A stretch of 64,000 nt of DNA from Nitratireductor sp. (GCA_020637805.1 JACKJU010000012.1:30173-94172); one strand, 5' to 3'. Counted from the first letter of the stretch, positions 41,723 to 50,674 are shown. Notes: generated from the letters alone by a model not told the origin. A program made the numbers and translations.

Positions 41723-43792
41723 ATGTTCTCCAAGATCCTCATAGCCAATCGCGGCGAAATCGCCTGCCGGGTCATGCGCACGGCGCGCAGGCTCGGCATT
41801 CGTACCGTCGCTGTCTATTCCGATGCCGATGCCTCCGCCATGCATGTGCGCGAGGCGGATGAAGCGGTTCATATCGGCCCGTCGCCGGTTTCCGAGAGTT
41901 ATTTGCAATCGGAAAATATAATCCGCGCGGCGCTGACGACAGGCGCGCAGGCTATCCATCCGGGCTACGGTTTCCTGTCTGAAAACCCGGATTTCGTGGA
42001 GGCGGTCGAAGCCGCCGGTCTCGTCTTCATCGGCCCGTCTGCGGCCGCCATCCGTGCCATGGGCCTGAAGGATGCCGCCAAGGCGTTGATGGAAAAGGCG
42101 AAGGTGCCGGTCGTGCCGGGCTATCATGGCGACATGCAGGAACCGGGGTTCCTCGCGGCCAAGGCCAACGAGATCGGCTATCCTGTGCTCATCAAGGCGC
42201 GCGCAGGCGGCGGCGGCAAGGGCATGCGCAAGGTCGACGAGGCGAAACAGTTTTCCGCTGCGCTCGCATCCTGCCGCTCGGAGGCCAGATCTTCCTTTGG
42301 CGACAGCCATGTGCTGATCGAAAAATACGTTGCCAATCCGCGTCACATCGAGGTGCAGGTATTCGGCGACAGCCACGGAAACGTCGTGCATCTCTATGAA
42401 CGCGACTGTTCGCTGCAACGGCGCCACCAGAAGGTGATCGAGGAGGCACCTGCGCCCGGCATGACCGCTGAAATGCGCGAAGCCATGACATCTGCCGCCG
42501 TGAAGGCCGCAAAGGCGATCAATTACGCCAATGCAGGCACCATCGAGTTCATCGTCGACGGGTCGGGCCCACTGAGGCCGGATGGCTTCTGGTTCATGGA
42601 AATGAACACCCGCCTGCAGGTCGAACACCCGGTGACCGAAGAGGTAACCGGCCTCGATCTGGTCGAATGGCAGTTGCGCGTGGCGGCTGGCGAGCCGTTA
42701 CCGTTGAAACAGGATGAAGTCCGCCTGAACGGTCATGCTTTCGAGGCCAGGCTCTACGCGGAAGACGTTCCCAAGGGTTTCTTGCCCGCCACCGGCACGC
42801 TGCACCATCTGGCGCTGGACGAAAGTGCCCGAAACGATACCGGCGTCGCCGAAGGCGACACGATCACGCCGTTCTACGATCCGATGATCGCAAAGGTGAT
42901 TACGCGTGGCGAAACCCGCGAAACCGCCTTGATGGAGCTTGCCGCAGCGCTTAGGCATACAAGGATTGCAGGAACGGTGACCAACCGGGCATTCCTTGAA
43001 GCGCTTTGCGCCAACGAGGAATTTTCCAGTGGAAAGGTCGATACCGGCCTGATCGAGCGCCAGCTCGATAAACTCACGGCTCCCACCAATCCAACGCCCG
43101 AAACGGCGGCTCTCGCGGCGCTGATTGCGTCCTTTGGCGACGATATTACCCGGCATTGCGTCTCGCCTGGAGAGAAAAATGCTGCACCTTATGCTGCAGC
43201 GCACAATATTGCCGTGGAGCCGTTTGCTGCGCTTGGCGGATTTGCGCTTTGGGGAGGGCGTAGCCAGTTCGCCGATATCCTTCTGAACGATGAGTTGAAG
43301 ACAATTCGCGTGCAAAAACAGGAGTATGGAAAATATCGTGTTGATCTTCCAGCAGGCGCACAGGAAATTATGCTGCGCAGCATGACTTGCAGCATTTCGC
43401 GCAGCAATTCCCATCCTGTAACCAGCGGTCATGCCGATTTCGAAATGGATTCGGGTCGCCACAAGGCATGGTTTGCACGCTGGCACGGCAAGCTCGCGGT
43501 GTTCGCCGATGACGGCACGTTCGAATTCGCCACGCCCGATCCGCTTGAGGCTTCGGAAGGCGAGGCGGGCGGTGCCGGAAAGATCCTTGCGCCCATGCCG
43601 GGCCTCGTGAAGAAGGTTTTCGCCGCAGCTGGAGACGAGGTCGAGAAAGGTACGCCGATCCTGGTCCTTGAGGCGATGAAGATGGAACACACGCTTGCTG
43701 CACCGCGTGACGGCAAGCTTTCCGAAGTCATGGTCGCCGAAGGCGATCAGGTGGAGGACGGAACGCTGCTTGCTGCAATGGAAGAAGAGTGA
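41723..43792 (+). CDS. liuD: Methylcrotonoyl-CoA carboxylase, biotin-carrying (alpha) subunit
   Basis: Carboxylates its own biotin with bicarbonate and ATP. The 689 residues contain the biotin carboxylase (about 1-450: KILIANRGEIACRVMRTARR, ATP loop KARAGGGGKGMR, EMNTRLQVEHPVTE), a middle BT-like domain and a C-terminal biotinyl domain. The biotinylated lysine is Lys653 in LEAMKMEH. The ATG at 41723 was chosen over a long overlapping extension. A stretch near 43,200-43,420 codes a less conserved linker. The stop overlaps the next start. Confidence 0.96.
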   Translation: MFSKILIANRGEIACRVMRTARRLGIRTVAVYSDADASAMHVREADEAVHIGPSPVSESYLQSENIIRAALTTGAQAIHPGYGFLSENPDFVEAVEAAGLVFIGPSAAAIRAMGLKDAAKALMEKAKVPVVPGYHGDMQEPGFLAAKANEIGYPVLIKARAGGGGKGMRKVDEAKQFSAALASCRSEARSSFGDSHVLIEKYVANPRHIEVQVFGDSHGNVVHLYERDCSLQRRHQKVIEEAPAPGMTAEMREAMTSAAVKAAKAINYANAGTIEFIVDGSGPLRPDGFWFMEMNTRLQVEHPVTEEVTGLDLVEWQLRVAAGEPLPLKQDEVRLNGHAFEARLYAEDVPKGFLPATGTLHHLALDESARNDTGVAEGDTITPFYDPMIAKVITRGETRETALMELAAALRHTRIAGTVTNRAFLEALCANEEFSSGKVDTGLIERQLDKLTAPTNPTPETAALAALIASFGDDITRHCVSPGEKNAAPYAAAHNIAVEPFAALGGFALWGGRSQFADILLNDELKTIRVQKQEYGKYRVDLPAGAQEIMLRSMTCSISRSNSHPVTSGHADFEMDSGRHKAWFARWHGKLAVFADDGTFEFATPDPLEASEGEAGGAGKILAPMPGLVKKVFAAAGDEVEKGTPILVLEAMKMEHTLAAPRDGKLSEVMVAEGDQVEDGTLLAAMEEE

Positions 43793-44460
43793 CCTGGATG
43801 CTGGTGCTGCATCACTGCCATGAATCGCGGTCCATGCGTTCGCTCTGGCTCCTGAACGAGCTTGGGCTCGATTTCGACCTGAGAATCTATCCCTTCGGCC
43901 CGGAACTGCGAACGCCGGAATACCTTGCCAAACACCCGTTGGGCAGGGTTCCCTGTCTTGAGCACGACGGACGCATTTTGTTCGAGACGGGCGCGATCAC
44001 GGAATATCTGTGCGAGACATTCGTTCAAGAAGCTGCCCATCTGTTCCGTGCGCCTGGTGATCCCGAACGTGCCGAGTGGCTTCAATGGCTTCACTTTGCC
44101 GAAACCGTGGCCGTGCATGGCGCTTCGCTGACACAGCAGCATGTTGTCCTGTTCGAGGATTCCATGCGTTCGCCGGTCATCATGAAGCTGGAACGCAGGC
44201 GTCTGGAAAAGGCGCTCGAAGTACTCGACAATCCCCTCGCGGGACGCGAATACCTTCTGAAGACCGGGTTTTCCGCCGTCGATACCAATGTTGGCTATTC
44301 GGTGCACATCGCCCGTTTCTTCACTCCGCTTGAGGCGTTTCCCAACCTGTTGGCCTACTACGAGCGTCTTGCGAGCCGGCCAGCCTTTCTTGCCAGCCTG
44401 CCGCAAAGCCCTTCGATCTATCAAAAGCCATTCTACGATTTGCCGGAGCAACAGACATGA
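43789..44460 (+). CDS. Glutathione S-transferase family protein
   Basis: A 223-residue GST with the thioredoxin-like N-terminal domain (LVLHHCHESRSMRSLWLLNE, then HPLGRVPCLEHDGRILFETG with the cis-Pro and Glu-Thr motif) and a helical C-terminal domain. The GTG at 43789 overlaps the carboxylase stop; an ATG at 43798 is possible. It overlaps the HMG-CoA lyase start by 4 bp, so it is an integral part of the operon. A detoxifying or isomerising role on a leucine pathway intermediate is a guess. Confidence 0.88.
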   Translation: MTWMLVLHHCHESRSMRSLWLLNELGLDFDLRIYPFGPELRTPEYLAKHPLGRVPCLEHDGRILFETGAITEYLCETFVQEAAHLFRAPGDPERAEWLQWLHFAETVAVHGASLTQQHVVLFEDSMRSPVIMKLERRRLEKALEVLDNPLAGREYLLKTGFSAVDTNVGYSVHIARFFTPLEAFPNLLAYYERLASRPAFLASLPQSPSIYQKPFYDLPEQQT

Positions 44461-45326
44461 CGACTGGCGATGCTGGCGAAAGGATCATGATTTTCGAGGT
44501 TGGCCCGCGTGACGGGTTGCAGAACGAGAAGCGCCTGATTCCGGCAGCAGACAAGATCCGCCTGGTCGACATGCTGTCTGACTGCGGTTTCTCGAAAATC
44601 GAGGTCACCTCCTTCGTGCCGCCGAAATGGGTTCCCCAGATGGCCGACAATGCCGAGGTCATGGCAGGCATCGCGCGCAGGCAGGGCGTTTCATATGCCG
44701 TGCTGACGCCGAACCTCAGGGGCTACGAGGGCGCAAGGGCCGCGCGCGCCAGCGAAGTCGCGATCTTTGCGTCCGCCTCGGAGGGATTTTCGCAGGCAAA
44801 CCTCAATGCCTCGATTGCCGAAAGCCTGGAGCGGTTGGAACCTGTTGTGCAGGCGGCGAGGGCGGACGGCATTCCGGTGCGTGGCTATGTATCCTGTGTA
44901 ACCGACTGCCCTTTCGATGGCCCCGTCAAACCGGCTTCCGTGGCCAAGGTGGTTGCAGCCCTTCGCGACATGGGGTGCTACGAGGTTTCACTTGGCGACA
45001 CCATTGGACATGGCACGCCCGAGACCATCGCGTGCATGCTCGACGCTGTAATGCAGGAACTGCCGCCGCAACACCTCGCTGGCCATTACCACGACACGAA
45101 GGGCAGGGCGCTCGACAATATCGAGGTTTCGATAGGCAAGGGCCTTCGCACCTTCGATTCCTCGATCGGCGGACTGGGGGGCTGTCCCTACGCGCCGGGC
45201 GCAGCAGGAAACGTCTCCACAATAGCGGTCGTCGGGAAGGTCGAGGAAATGGGCTTTTTGACCGGCCTTGATCGCGCGGCACTTGAAAAAGCACAGGCCT
45301 TCGCACTGTCGCTTCGTGGTGCCTGA
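44457..45326 (+). CDS. mvaB: Hydroxymethylglutaryl-CoA lyase
   Basis: Cleaves HMG-CoA to acetyl-CoA and acetoacetate, the end of leucine breakdown. The 289 residues form one TIM barrel. The start GPRDGLQNEKRLIPAADKIR, the divalent-metal motif LAGHYHDTKGRALDN and the catalytic-Cys signature GLGGCPYAPGAAGNV are all present. It overlaps the GST gene by 4 bp and is the last gene of the operon. The preceding pathway step, 3-methylglutaconyl-CoA hydratase, has no gene here. Confidence 0.96.
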   Translation: MTTGDAGERIMIFEVGPRDGLQNEKRLIPAADKIRLVDMLSDCGFSKIEVTSFVPPKWVPQMADNAEVMAGIARRQGVSYAVLTPNLRGYEGARAARASEVAIFASASEGFSQANLNASIAESLERLEPVVQAARADGIPVRGYVSCVTDCPFDGPVKPASVAKVVAALRDMGCYEVSLGDTIGHGTPETIACMLDAVMQELPPQHLAGHYHDTKGRALDNIEVSIGKGLRTFDSSIGGLGGCPYAPGAAGNVSTIAVVGKVEEMGFLTGLDRAALEKAQAFALSLRGA

Positions 45327-45334
45327 AAGGCCGG

Positions 45335-46018
45335 TCAGCCGTCGAGGCCGTCGAGATAACTCTCAAGCTGGCTGATACCGCGCCGCATGTGATCTTCCAC
45401 TTCCGCCAGCATCAGTTCCAGGCTGTCGCCCAGCGCAAGCTGCATGTAGCGCTCATGGGCATCCTTGATCGGTCCCCTGCGCCCGTGCGCACGCTGGTGA
45501 ATGGCAAGATAGAGCTGCAGCCTGCCTGCGATGCGCTGCCAGCTTTCGAGTAGCAGCCGGTGGCCGCAGGCCTCGTAGACGAGCGAATGGAGGTTGACCT
45601 CCGCCTCGCTCGAAGCGACGTGGTCGTTCATTTCGAGCGTTGCGAGCAACACCTTGTGGCGGGCTTCCAGTTCCCGCGCGAACGCTGCGTCGCGATGGTC
45701 CCAGATCTCCTTGAAGGCAAGAGTTTCGAGCGCGGTCCGCATCGAGTGGATTTCGCGAATGTCGCGCGGCGAGAGTTTCAATACGCGGGTGCCGGTATAG
45801 GGAATGGTGACGATCAACCCTTCGGAAGCAAGCTGGCCCATCGCTTCGCGCAGCGGGCCGCGGCTGACACCGAAATGCCGGGCAAGGTCGGATTCGGTAA
45901 TCTGCGTTCCGCCCTCGATCTCTCCGCTGATGATGGCGCGGCGCAGATTGGTGGCGATCTGGTTGCTGAATGTCTCCCGCTTGACGGGCGCCATTCGCTT
46001 GTCAGTGTTGGTCAACAT
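45335..46018 (-). CDS. GntR/FadR-family regulator of the downstream ABC operon
   Basis: A 227-residue regulator. The winged helix contains DLARHFGVSRGPLREAMGQL, a strict GntR signature, and the FCD ligand domain follows with IREIHSMRTALETLAFKEIW and LHSLVYEACGHRLLLESW. The ATG at 46018 is 28 bp after the aminotransferase-like stop, so it is the last gene of the minus-strand transport operon. A TTGT-N2-ACAA site overlaps the operon promoter region and is its likely target. The frame up to 46099 has no support. Confidence 0.9.
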   Translation of the reverse strand: MLTNTDKRMAPVKRETFSNQIATNLRRAIISGEIEGGTQITESDLARHFGVSRGPLREAMGQLASEGLIVTIPYTGTRVLKLSPRDIREIHSMRTALETLAFKEIWDHRDAAFARELEARHKVLLATLEMNDHVASSEAEVNLHSLVYEACGHRLLLESWQRIAGRLQLYLAIHQRAHGRRGPIKDAHERYMQLALGDSLELMLAEVEDHMRRGISQLESYLDGLDG

Positions 46019-46046
46019 GTTCGCCACCCCGCCTATTGCTTCCTGA

Positions 46047-46955
46047 TCAACCGGACACCCATGCCTGATAGGTGTCACTGACCTCGGTCGTGACCGCACC
46101 GGGCTTGCCGCTGCCGATGATCCTGCCGTCGATCTTCACGACCGGCGTGACGCCGCCCAGCGTGCCGGTGATGAACGCCTCATCGGCTGAATACACTTCC
46201 GCCAGCGTGAAGTCCTTCTCCAGTGCTGAGCCGCCAGCAGCGCGCCAGCTCTCGATCACCGCTCTCTGGGTCAGCCCCTTGAAGGAGAAGGATCCGGTGG
46301 ATGTCCAGATTTCCTGGCCCCTGACGATGAAGAAGTTCGTCGAATTGCAGCTGGCGACAAAACCGCGCGGATCAAGCATCAGAGCCTCGTCGGCACCGGC
46401 GTTGATTGCCTGGATCAGTGCCTGGATAAGGTTCAGGCGGCTGTGGGAATTGAGCCTGAGATCGAAGACATCCGGCCCGCTGGTGCGGAAAGTGGAAGTG
46501 AACAGCGAAAGGCCCTTTTCCTTGGATTCAGGCTTCGGCGTCTTGTACTCGGCGGCGATGACAAGCGTTGCCTTGCCGATGACGAAACGCGGGTCCTGGT
46601 TCGGCGTGCTTTTCATTCCGCGTGAGACCATCAGCCGGATATGCGCTCCGTCCTGCATCCCGTTTGCGTCAAGCGTTTCCTGTATCGCGGCCTTGATCTC
46701 GTCGCGGCTTCTCCCGATGTCGAGTGCGATTGAACCCGCCCCCTCGAACAGCCGGTCGAGATGCGCCTCAAGCTGGATGATCCTTCCCTGCTTGAGTCTC
46801 AGCCCTTCCCATACGCCGTCACCCAGGACGAACCCGCTGTCGAACACGGAGACGACCGCCTGGTTCCTCGGCACGAGCGAACCGTCCACATAGATCAGGA
46901 CGTTCTCGTTTCGCGGATCGGCAAGGTAGCCCTGTGCACTTGAATTTTGCTGCAT
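46047..46955 (-). CDS. Class IV aminotransferase-like protein, PLP lysine apparently missing
   Basis: A 302-residue protein of PLP fold type IV: VYVDGSLVPRNQAVVSVFDS-like start, GDGVWEGLRLKQGRIIQLEA, the arginine-rich HIRLMVSRGM and AINAGADEALMLDPRGFV. Where relatives have the PLP lysine (as in DIKTVQLL of the Dat protein here), this reads SHSRLNLI. The Glu that contacts the PLP ring is replaced in VASCNSTNFF. It could be an inactive homologue, or use another lysine. It lies 13 bp downstream of the ABC ATPase, so it probably acts on the imported compound. Confidence 0.8.
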   Translation of the reverse strand: MQQNSSAQGYLADPRNENVLIYVDGSLVPRNQAVVSVFDSGFVLGDGVWEGLRLKQGRIIQLEAHLDRLFEGAGSIALDIGRSRDEIKAAIQETLDANGMQDGAHIRLMVSRGMKSTPNQDPRFVIGKATLVIAAEYKTPKPESKEKGLSLFTSTFRTSGPDVFDLRLNSHSRLNLIQALIQAINAGADEALMLDPRGFVASCNSTNFFIVRGQEIWTSTGSFSFKGLTQRAVIESWRAAGGSALEKDFTLAEVYSADEAFITGTLGGVTPVVKIDGRIIGSGKPGAVTTEVSDTYQAWVSG

Positions 46956-46968
46956 CGAATTTGTTTCC

Positions 46969-47742
46969 CTAGAACTGGAAGCGCTGGTGGTCAGCGAGAA
47001 ATTGCTGGGTTAGTGGCCGCGCCGGGTGCTTGAGAACCTCCTCGGGCGTGCCGGTTTCGTAGATGCCGTGTTCGGCAACGAACACGACACGCGTGGCAAC
47101 GTGATAGGCAAAGCCGATCTCGTGGGTGACCAGGATCATGGTCCGGCCTTCGTTTGCCAGTTGTTCGATGACGCCAAGGACTTCTCCCACCAGCGCGGGG
47201 TCGAGTGCGGAAGTGGGTTCGTCGAAGAGCAGGATTTCCGGGTCCATCGCCAGTGCGCGCGCTATCGCCACGCGCTGCTTCTGGCCGCCGGAAAGGCGCG
47301 ACGGGTAGGCGTCACCCTTGTCGCCGAGGCCGACGCGTTCAAGTTCTGCCTGTGCCCTCTCCAAAGCCTTGCCGGATGACATGCCGCGCACGGTGACAAG
47401 GCCCTCGGCGACATTGCCGGCGACCGTCATGTGCGGGAAAAGGTTGAACTGCTGGAACACCATTCCGACGCGCTGGCGCAGCGCGCACAGATCGCGCTCG
47501 GTGCTGCGCAACCGGCCCTTGCCGTCGGCTTTCAAAAGCGGCGTTCCGTTGATTTTGACAAGACCTTCGTCTGGCGTTTCGAGCGCGTTGATGCATCGCA
47601 GCAGCGTACTCTTGCCGGAGCCGGAGGCACCGAGAATGGCAATCCGGTCGCCGGGCATGACGTCGAGATCAACACCGGAAAATACGAGGTTCGTACCGAA
47701 GGACTTTCCCAGTCCGCCAAGCCGCAAAAGGGGTTCGCTCAT
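46969..47742 (-). CDS. Polar amino acid ABC transporter ATP-binding protein
   Basis: A 257-residue ATPase of the PAAT (GlnQ/HisP) family. Walker A is GASGSGKSTLLRCIN, the signature LSGGQKQRVAIARALA, Walker B ILLFDEPTSALDP, and the switch VTHEIGFAYHVATRV. The ATG at 47742 overlaps the permease stop; an upstream start at 47778 is not family-like. It is the fourth gene in an operon running binding protein, permease, permease, ATPase, aminotransferase-like, regulator. Confidence 0.95.
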   Translation of the reverse strand: MSEPLLRLGGLGKSFGTNLVFSGVDLDVMPGDRIAILGASGSGKSTLLRCINALETPDEGLVKINGTPLLKADGKGRLRSTERDLCALRQRVGMVFQQFNLFPHMTVAGNVAEGLVTVRGMSSGKALERAQAELERVGLGDKGDAYPSRLSGGQKQRVAIARALAMDPEILLFDEPTSALDPALVGEVLGVIEQLANEGRTMILVTHEIGFAYHVATRVVFVAEHGIYETGTPEEVLKHPARPLTQQFLADHQRFQF

Positions 47743-47743
47743 G

Positions 47744-48409
47744 TCAGTCGCTCCGTGCCAGGCGGCGCTCGACGGCATAGGTCACACGCACGATTGGATA
47801 CAGTATGATGAGGAAGATCGCGGCAATGACCGTGTAGACCTCAAGCGGATTGAAATTAAGCGAGGCAATGAGCTTGCCCTGCTGCATCAGTTCCACATAG
47901 GCAACAACGGATGCCAGCGTCGACATCTTGAATATCTCGACGCCCCGGTTGGTGAGCGCGGGAATGATGCGCCGGATGGCCTGCGGCAGGACGATGCGCC
48001 TCAGCGTCTGCGCGCCCGTCATGCCGATGGCACGCGCCGCCTCCCACTGCCCCGGTTCGATGGACTGGATGCCGCCCCGGTAGATCTCGGCCGCATAGGC
48101 CGCTGAATTCAGCGAAATGCCGAGTATCGCCGCCATGAACGGGCTGATCTCGATTGGCGCGAGGATCGGCAGGGCATAGTAGAACCACAGGATCTGCACC
48201 AGCACGGGCGTGTTGCGGAAGAACTCGACGAAGAAGGTTGAAAGCCAGCGCAACCAGCGCCGGTGCGACCTGCGGCCAAGAGCGACAAACAGGCCAAGTG
48301 TCATTCCAAAGACAAGACAGACAACGAACAGCTTGAGTGTACCGGCGAGGCCGATTGCCAGTGCCCACCAGTTATCGAAGACACTCGCGAAGTTCCAGTG
48401 GTAGGTCAT
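47744..48409 (-). CDS. Polar amino acid ABC transporter permease (second)
   Basis: A 221-residue inner-membrane permease with about five helices. The coupling motif EAARAIGMTGAQTLRRIVLP and the earlier FFRNTPVLVQILWFYYALP are hallmarks of the HisM/GlnP family. It overlaps the start of the upstream permease region by 4 bp (48406-48409) and abuts the ATPase. The two permeases presumably pair as a heterodimer. Confidence 0.95.
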   Translation of the reverse strand: MTYHWNFASVFDNWWALAIGLAGTLKLFVVCLVFGMTLGLFVALGRRSHRRWLRWLSTFFVEFFRNTPVLVQILWFYYALPILAPIEISPFMAAILGISLNSAAYAAEIYRGGIQSIEPGQWEAARAIGMTGAQTLRRIVLPQAIRRIIPALTNRGVEIFKMSTLASVVAYVELMQQGKLIASLNFNPLEVYTVIAAIFLIILYPIVRVTYAVERRLARSD

Positions 48410-49080
48410 GTGGTGAACTCCCCGCTGCGGGCGAAGCGGCGTTCGAGGCGCGAGGCGAGAAAGCTGATGAACGAGATCGTCACGAAGTAGATCAGCGCCA
48501 CCACGGTGAACACCTCAAGCGGGCGGAAGGTCTTCTGCGCAAGCTCGTTGGCCTGGAAAAGAAGGTCGGCATAGGAAACGGTGGCGACAAGCGTCGTCGT
48601 CTTCATCAGTTCGATGGAACGCTCCATCATCGATGGGAACATGCGCTTTACGGCCTGGGGCAGGATGATGCGCCGCATGCACTGGGCATGGCTCATGCCG
48701 ATGGCCTTGGCAGCCTCCCACTGGCCGCTCTCGATGGAAACGATCCCGGCCCGGAAGATTTCGGCAAAGAATGCGCCACTCTGGATGGTGAAGGTAAGTG
48801 CCGCGGCAAGAAACGGCGTCATCTCTACGGCGAGAACGATCGGCAGGCCGAAATAGAACCAGAAAAGCTGCACCAGCGGCGGCGTGGTGCGGAACAGCTC
48901 GATTACCGCGCCCGCAGGAATACTGAGCCAGCGCCGGTGGGAAAGTCTCGCCAGTGCGAGCAGCAGCCCCACCACAAGTCCGCCTGAAAGCGCGGTTGCG
49001 GTGAGGATCAGCGTGTTGCGGAAACCGGCCAGAAGAAAGCCGCTTTCCGCAAGCACCGGCGAGAAATTCCATTCATACAT
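48406..49080 (-). CDS. Polar amino acid ABC transporter permease (first)
   Basis: A 224-residue permease of the same family, with ELFRTTPPLVQLFWFYFGLP and EAAKAIGMSHAQCMRRIILP in the equivalent positions. About five hydrophobic segments are visible. It lies 15 bp downstream of the binding-protein gene. Its stop overlaps the second permease by 4 bp. Confidence 0.95.
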   Translation of the reverse strand: MYEWNFSPVLAESGFLLAGFRNTLILTATALSGGLVVGLLLALARLSHRRWLSIPAGAVIELFRTTPPLVQLFWFYFGLPIVLAVEMTPFLAAALTFTIQSGAFFAEIFRAGIVSIESGQWEAAKAIGMSHAQCMRRIILPQAVKRMFPSMMERSIELMKTTTLVATVSYADLLFQANELAQKTFRPLEVFTVVALIYFVTISFISFLASRLERRFARSGEFTT

Positions 49081-49095
49081 GCCGGTCAGAAACCT

Positions 49096-49929
49096 CTAGA
49101 GAAGTTCCTTGATGATGGGCGGCGCCGATTTCGGATCAAGCCCGAAGCCGCTCAGGAAGGATTCGTACCATTCCTGGATCTTCCCGGACTGGTAGTAGTC
49201 CTTCAACTGGCCATCGACAAAGGTGACGAATTCGGTGTCTCCCTTGCGCACAGCCGCGCTCGTCGGGTTGGACTTGACCGGCGACGGAACAACGATCTTG
49301 CCGGCACCAAGTTTCTGGCGGGCTGCGATCAGCGGCGGGTGGAACAGGCAGACGGCATCGACACGTCCGGACTGGAAGGCGGCAATCGCCTCCGTATTGC
49401 CGGGGAAGCGCTGGATATCCGCCTTGCCAACGTTCTCGGTAAGGAACTTGTCCATGCTGGTTGCCTGCGGCACGGAAATGCGGACTTCCGGCTTGTTGAG
49501 GTCTTCCCAGGTCGTGACGTTAAGATCGTCCTTCGCCAGTACGGCGAGCGAGTAGTAGAGCAGGGGAGCTTCCGGGAAGTCGGCTGCTTCCTTGCGCTCG
49601 GCAGTGGCATCGAGAACGAACATGATGTCGATCTTGTTGCTCTGAAGTGCTGCAACGGCAGTACCCCAGGTTACCTCAACCGGCTCGAACTTGACGCCAA
49701 GCGCCTCGGCCATCGCCTTGCCGGCAGACACGCCAACGCCGGACGTCCATTCGCCCGTGGAGGGATCCTTCGAATACCAGGGCGGAGCCTGTGTAACGCC
49801 GACGCGCAGCGAGCCGCGCGACTTGATGTCTTCAAGGGTTCCGGCCATCGCTGCCCGGATGCCCGGAGCGCCTGCTGTTGCCAGTGCGGCGCCTGCAAGA
49901 ATCGAGAATGTTCTCCGGCTGATTTTCAT
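49096..49929 (-). CDS. Periplasmic amino acid-type binding protein (SBP family 3)
   Basis: A 277-residue type II binding protein. The N-terminus KISRRTFSILAGAALATAGA carries a twin-arginine-like RRTFS motif before the hydrophobic core, so Tat or Sec export is possible. The family 3 pattern continues with RGSLRVGVTQAPPWYSKDP and NKIDIMFVLDATAERKEAAD. The ligand-site Arg and Asp that mark alpha-amino-acid binders are not clear, so the ligand may be an amino acid derivative. It is the first gene of the operon. Confidence 0.92.
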   Translation of the reverse strand: MKISRRTFSILAGAALATAGAPGIRAAMAGTLEDIKSRGSLRVGVTQAPPWYSKDPSTGEWTSGVGVSAGKAMAEALGVKFEPVEVTWGTAVAALQSNKIDIMFVLDATAERKEAADFPEAPLLYYSLAVLAKDDLNVTTWEDLNKPEVRISVPQATSMDKFLTENVGKADIQRFPGNTEAIAAFQSGRVDAVCLFHPPLIAARQKLGAGKIVVPSPVKSNPTSAAVRKGDTEFVTFVDGQLKDYYQSGKIQEWYESFLSGFGLDPKSAPPIIKELL

Positions 49930-50030
49930 GTCTGATTTCCCTTCTCCGTTGTCGGCATTCGGTCCGGCACATTTCTGGTGGGTCTCGGGGGGCGTGCCGT
50001 CTCCAGCGACAGAGGATATGGAAAATGATC

Positions 50031-50044
50031 GATTGTCAACAATC
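50031..50044. promoter_or_regulatory. Candidate GntR operator overlapping the -35 box
   Basis: GATTGTCAACAATC has the TTGT-N2-ACAA plan of FadR-type operators. On the minus strand it contains TTGACA (50034-50039), a -35 box for the ABC operon, with a weak TATCCT about 15 bp further on. Binding would block the promoter. Confidence 0.5.
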
Positions 50045-50244
50045 TTGCCAGCAGAGATCCGAGTCCGCTGTCATGTCCGCTGCCGCGCCCGGCGACGCCT
50101 CTTGTGCTTCAGGGTCAGGTTAGCCGCTGCAGCGGGCCTGCGATTGCCGTTAACCCGCCATGCAAAAATAACATGGCTGAATTGATGGAATCCTCTTGAA
50201 TATTACAGCGAATTCCATCATATCCGCCCTGCCCATACGCACGT

Positions 50245-50674
50245 GCTCAGGATGCGCACATGCTTGCACTGGGTAACCGGTGCAAGAGGATCTGGTGAAC
50301 CCGGCGGAACAAAGGCCACCCTTGAGGTTGGTCGCCGTCGAAGGCGAAATTCCAGGTAGTGTCCATGTGGTGGATGAAATGCCGCCCGCAGCAACGACGG
50401 AGGGCTTTTTTGGTCTCAGCGGTTGTCCACAAACCGCGCGAACTAAAGAGGCACCCGGAAGGTTTTCGAACCTTCAGTTGCCGGAAGTGCGGGGGATCCA
50501 CTCCTTCCAATCCAAGGCAGCAGAGACAGTTGGTTTTCCGTGTTTTTCACGGTGGGCCCGTTTTCGCTTGTACCGCTCGCCAGGGCCGGTCTCGTGTCAG
50601 TTTCTGACCCGTTCCGGTACGGCGGCGCACAATAACATGCTGCCCGCAAAGAGGCAGCGGATTGGAGAAACGAC
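50245..50674 (+). promoter_or_regulatory. Long structured leader of the decarboxylase gene (candidate speF-type RNA)
   Basis: About 430 bp without a convincing gene precede the ornithine/lysine decarboxylase. Several perfect hairpins are visible: GCGGTT/AACCGC (50419-50437), GAAGGTT-TTCG-AACCTTC (50458-50475) and CCGTG-TTTTT-CACGG (50538-50552). In alphaproteobacteria the speF motif is a known conserved leader RNA upstream of COG0019 ornithine decarboxylases, which is exactly this setting. I infer membership from position and structure only; I cannot align it. A 132-codon frame overlaps it and ends in the ATGA of the gene start; it looks fortuitous. Confidence 0.5.
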
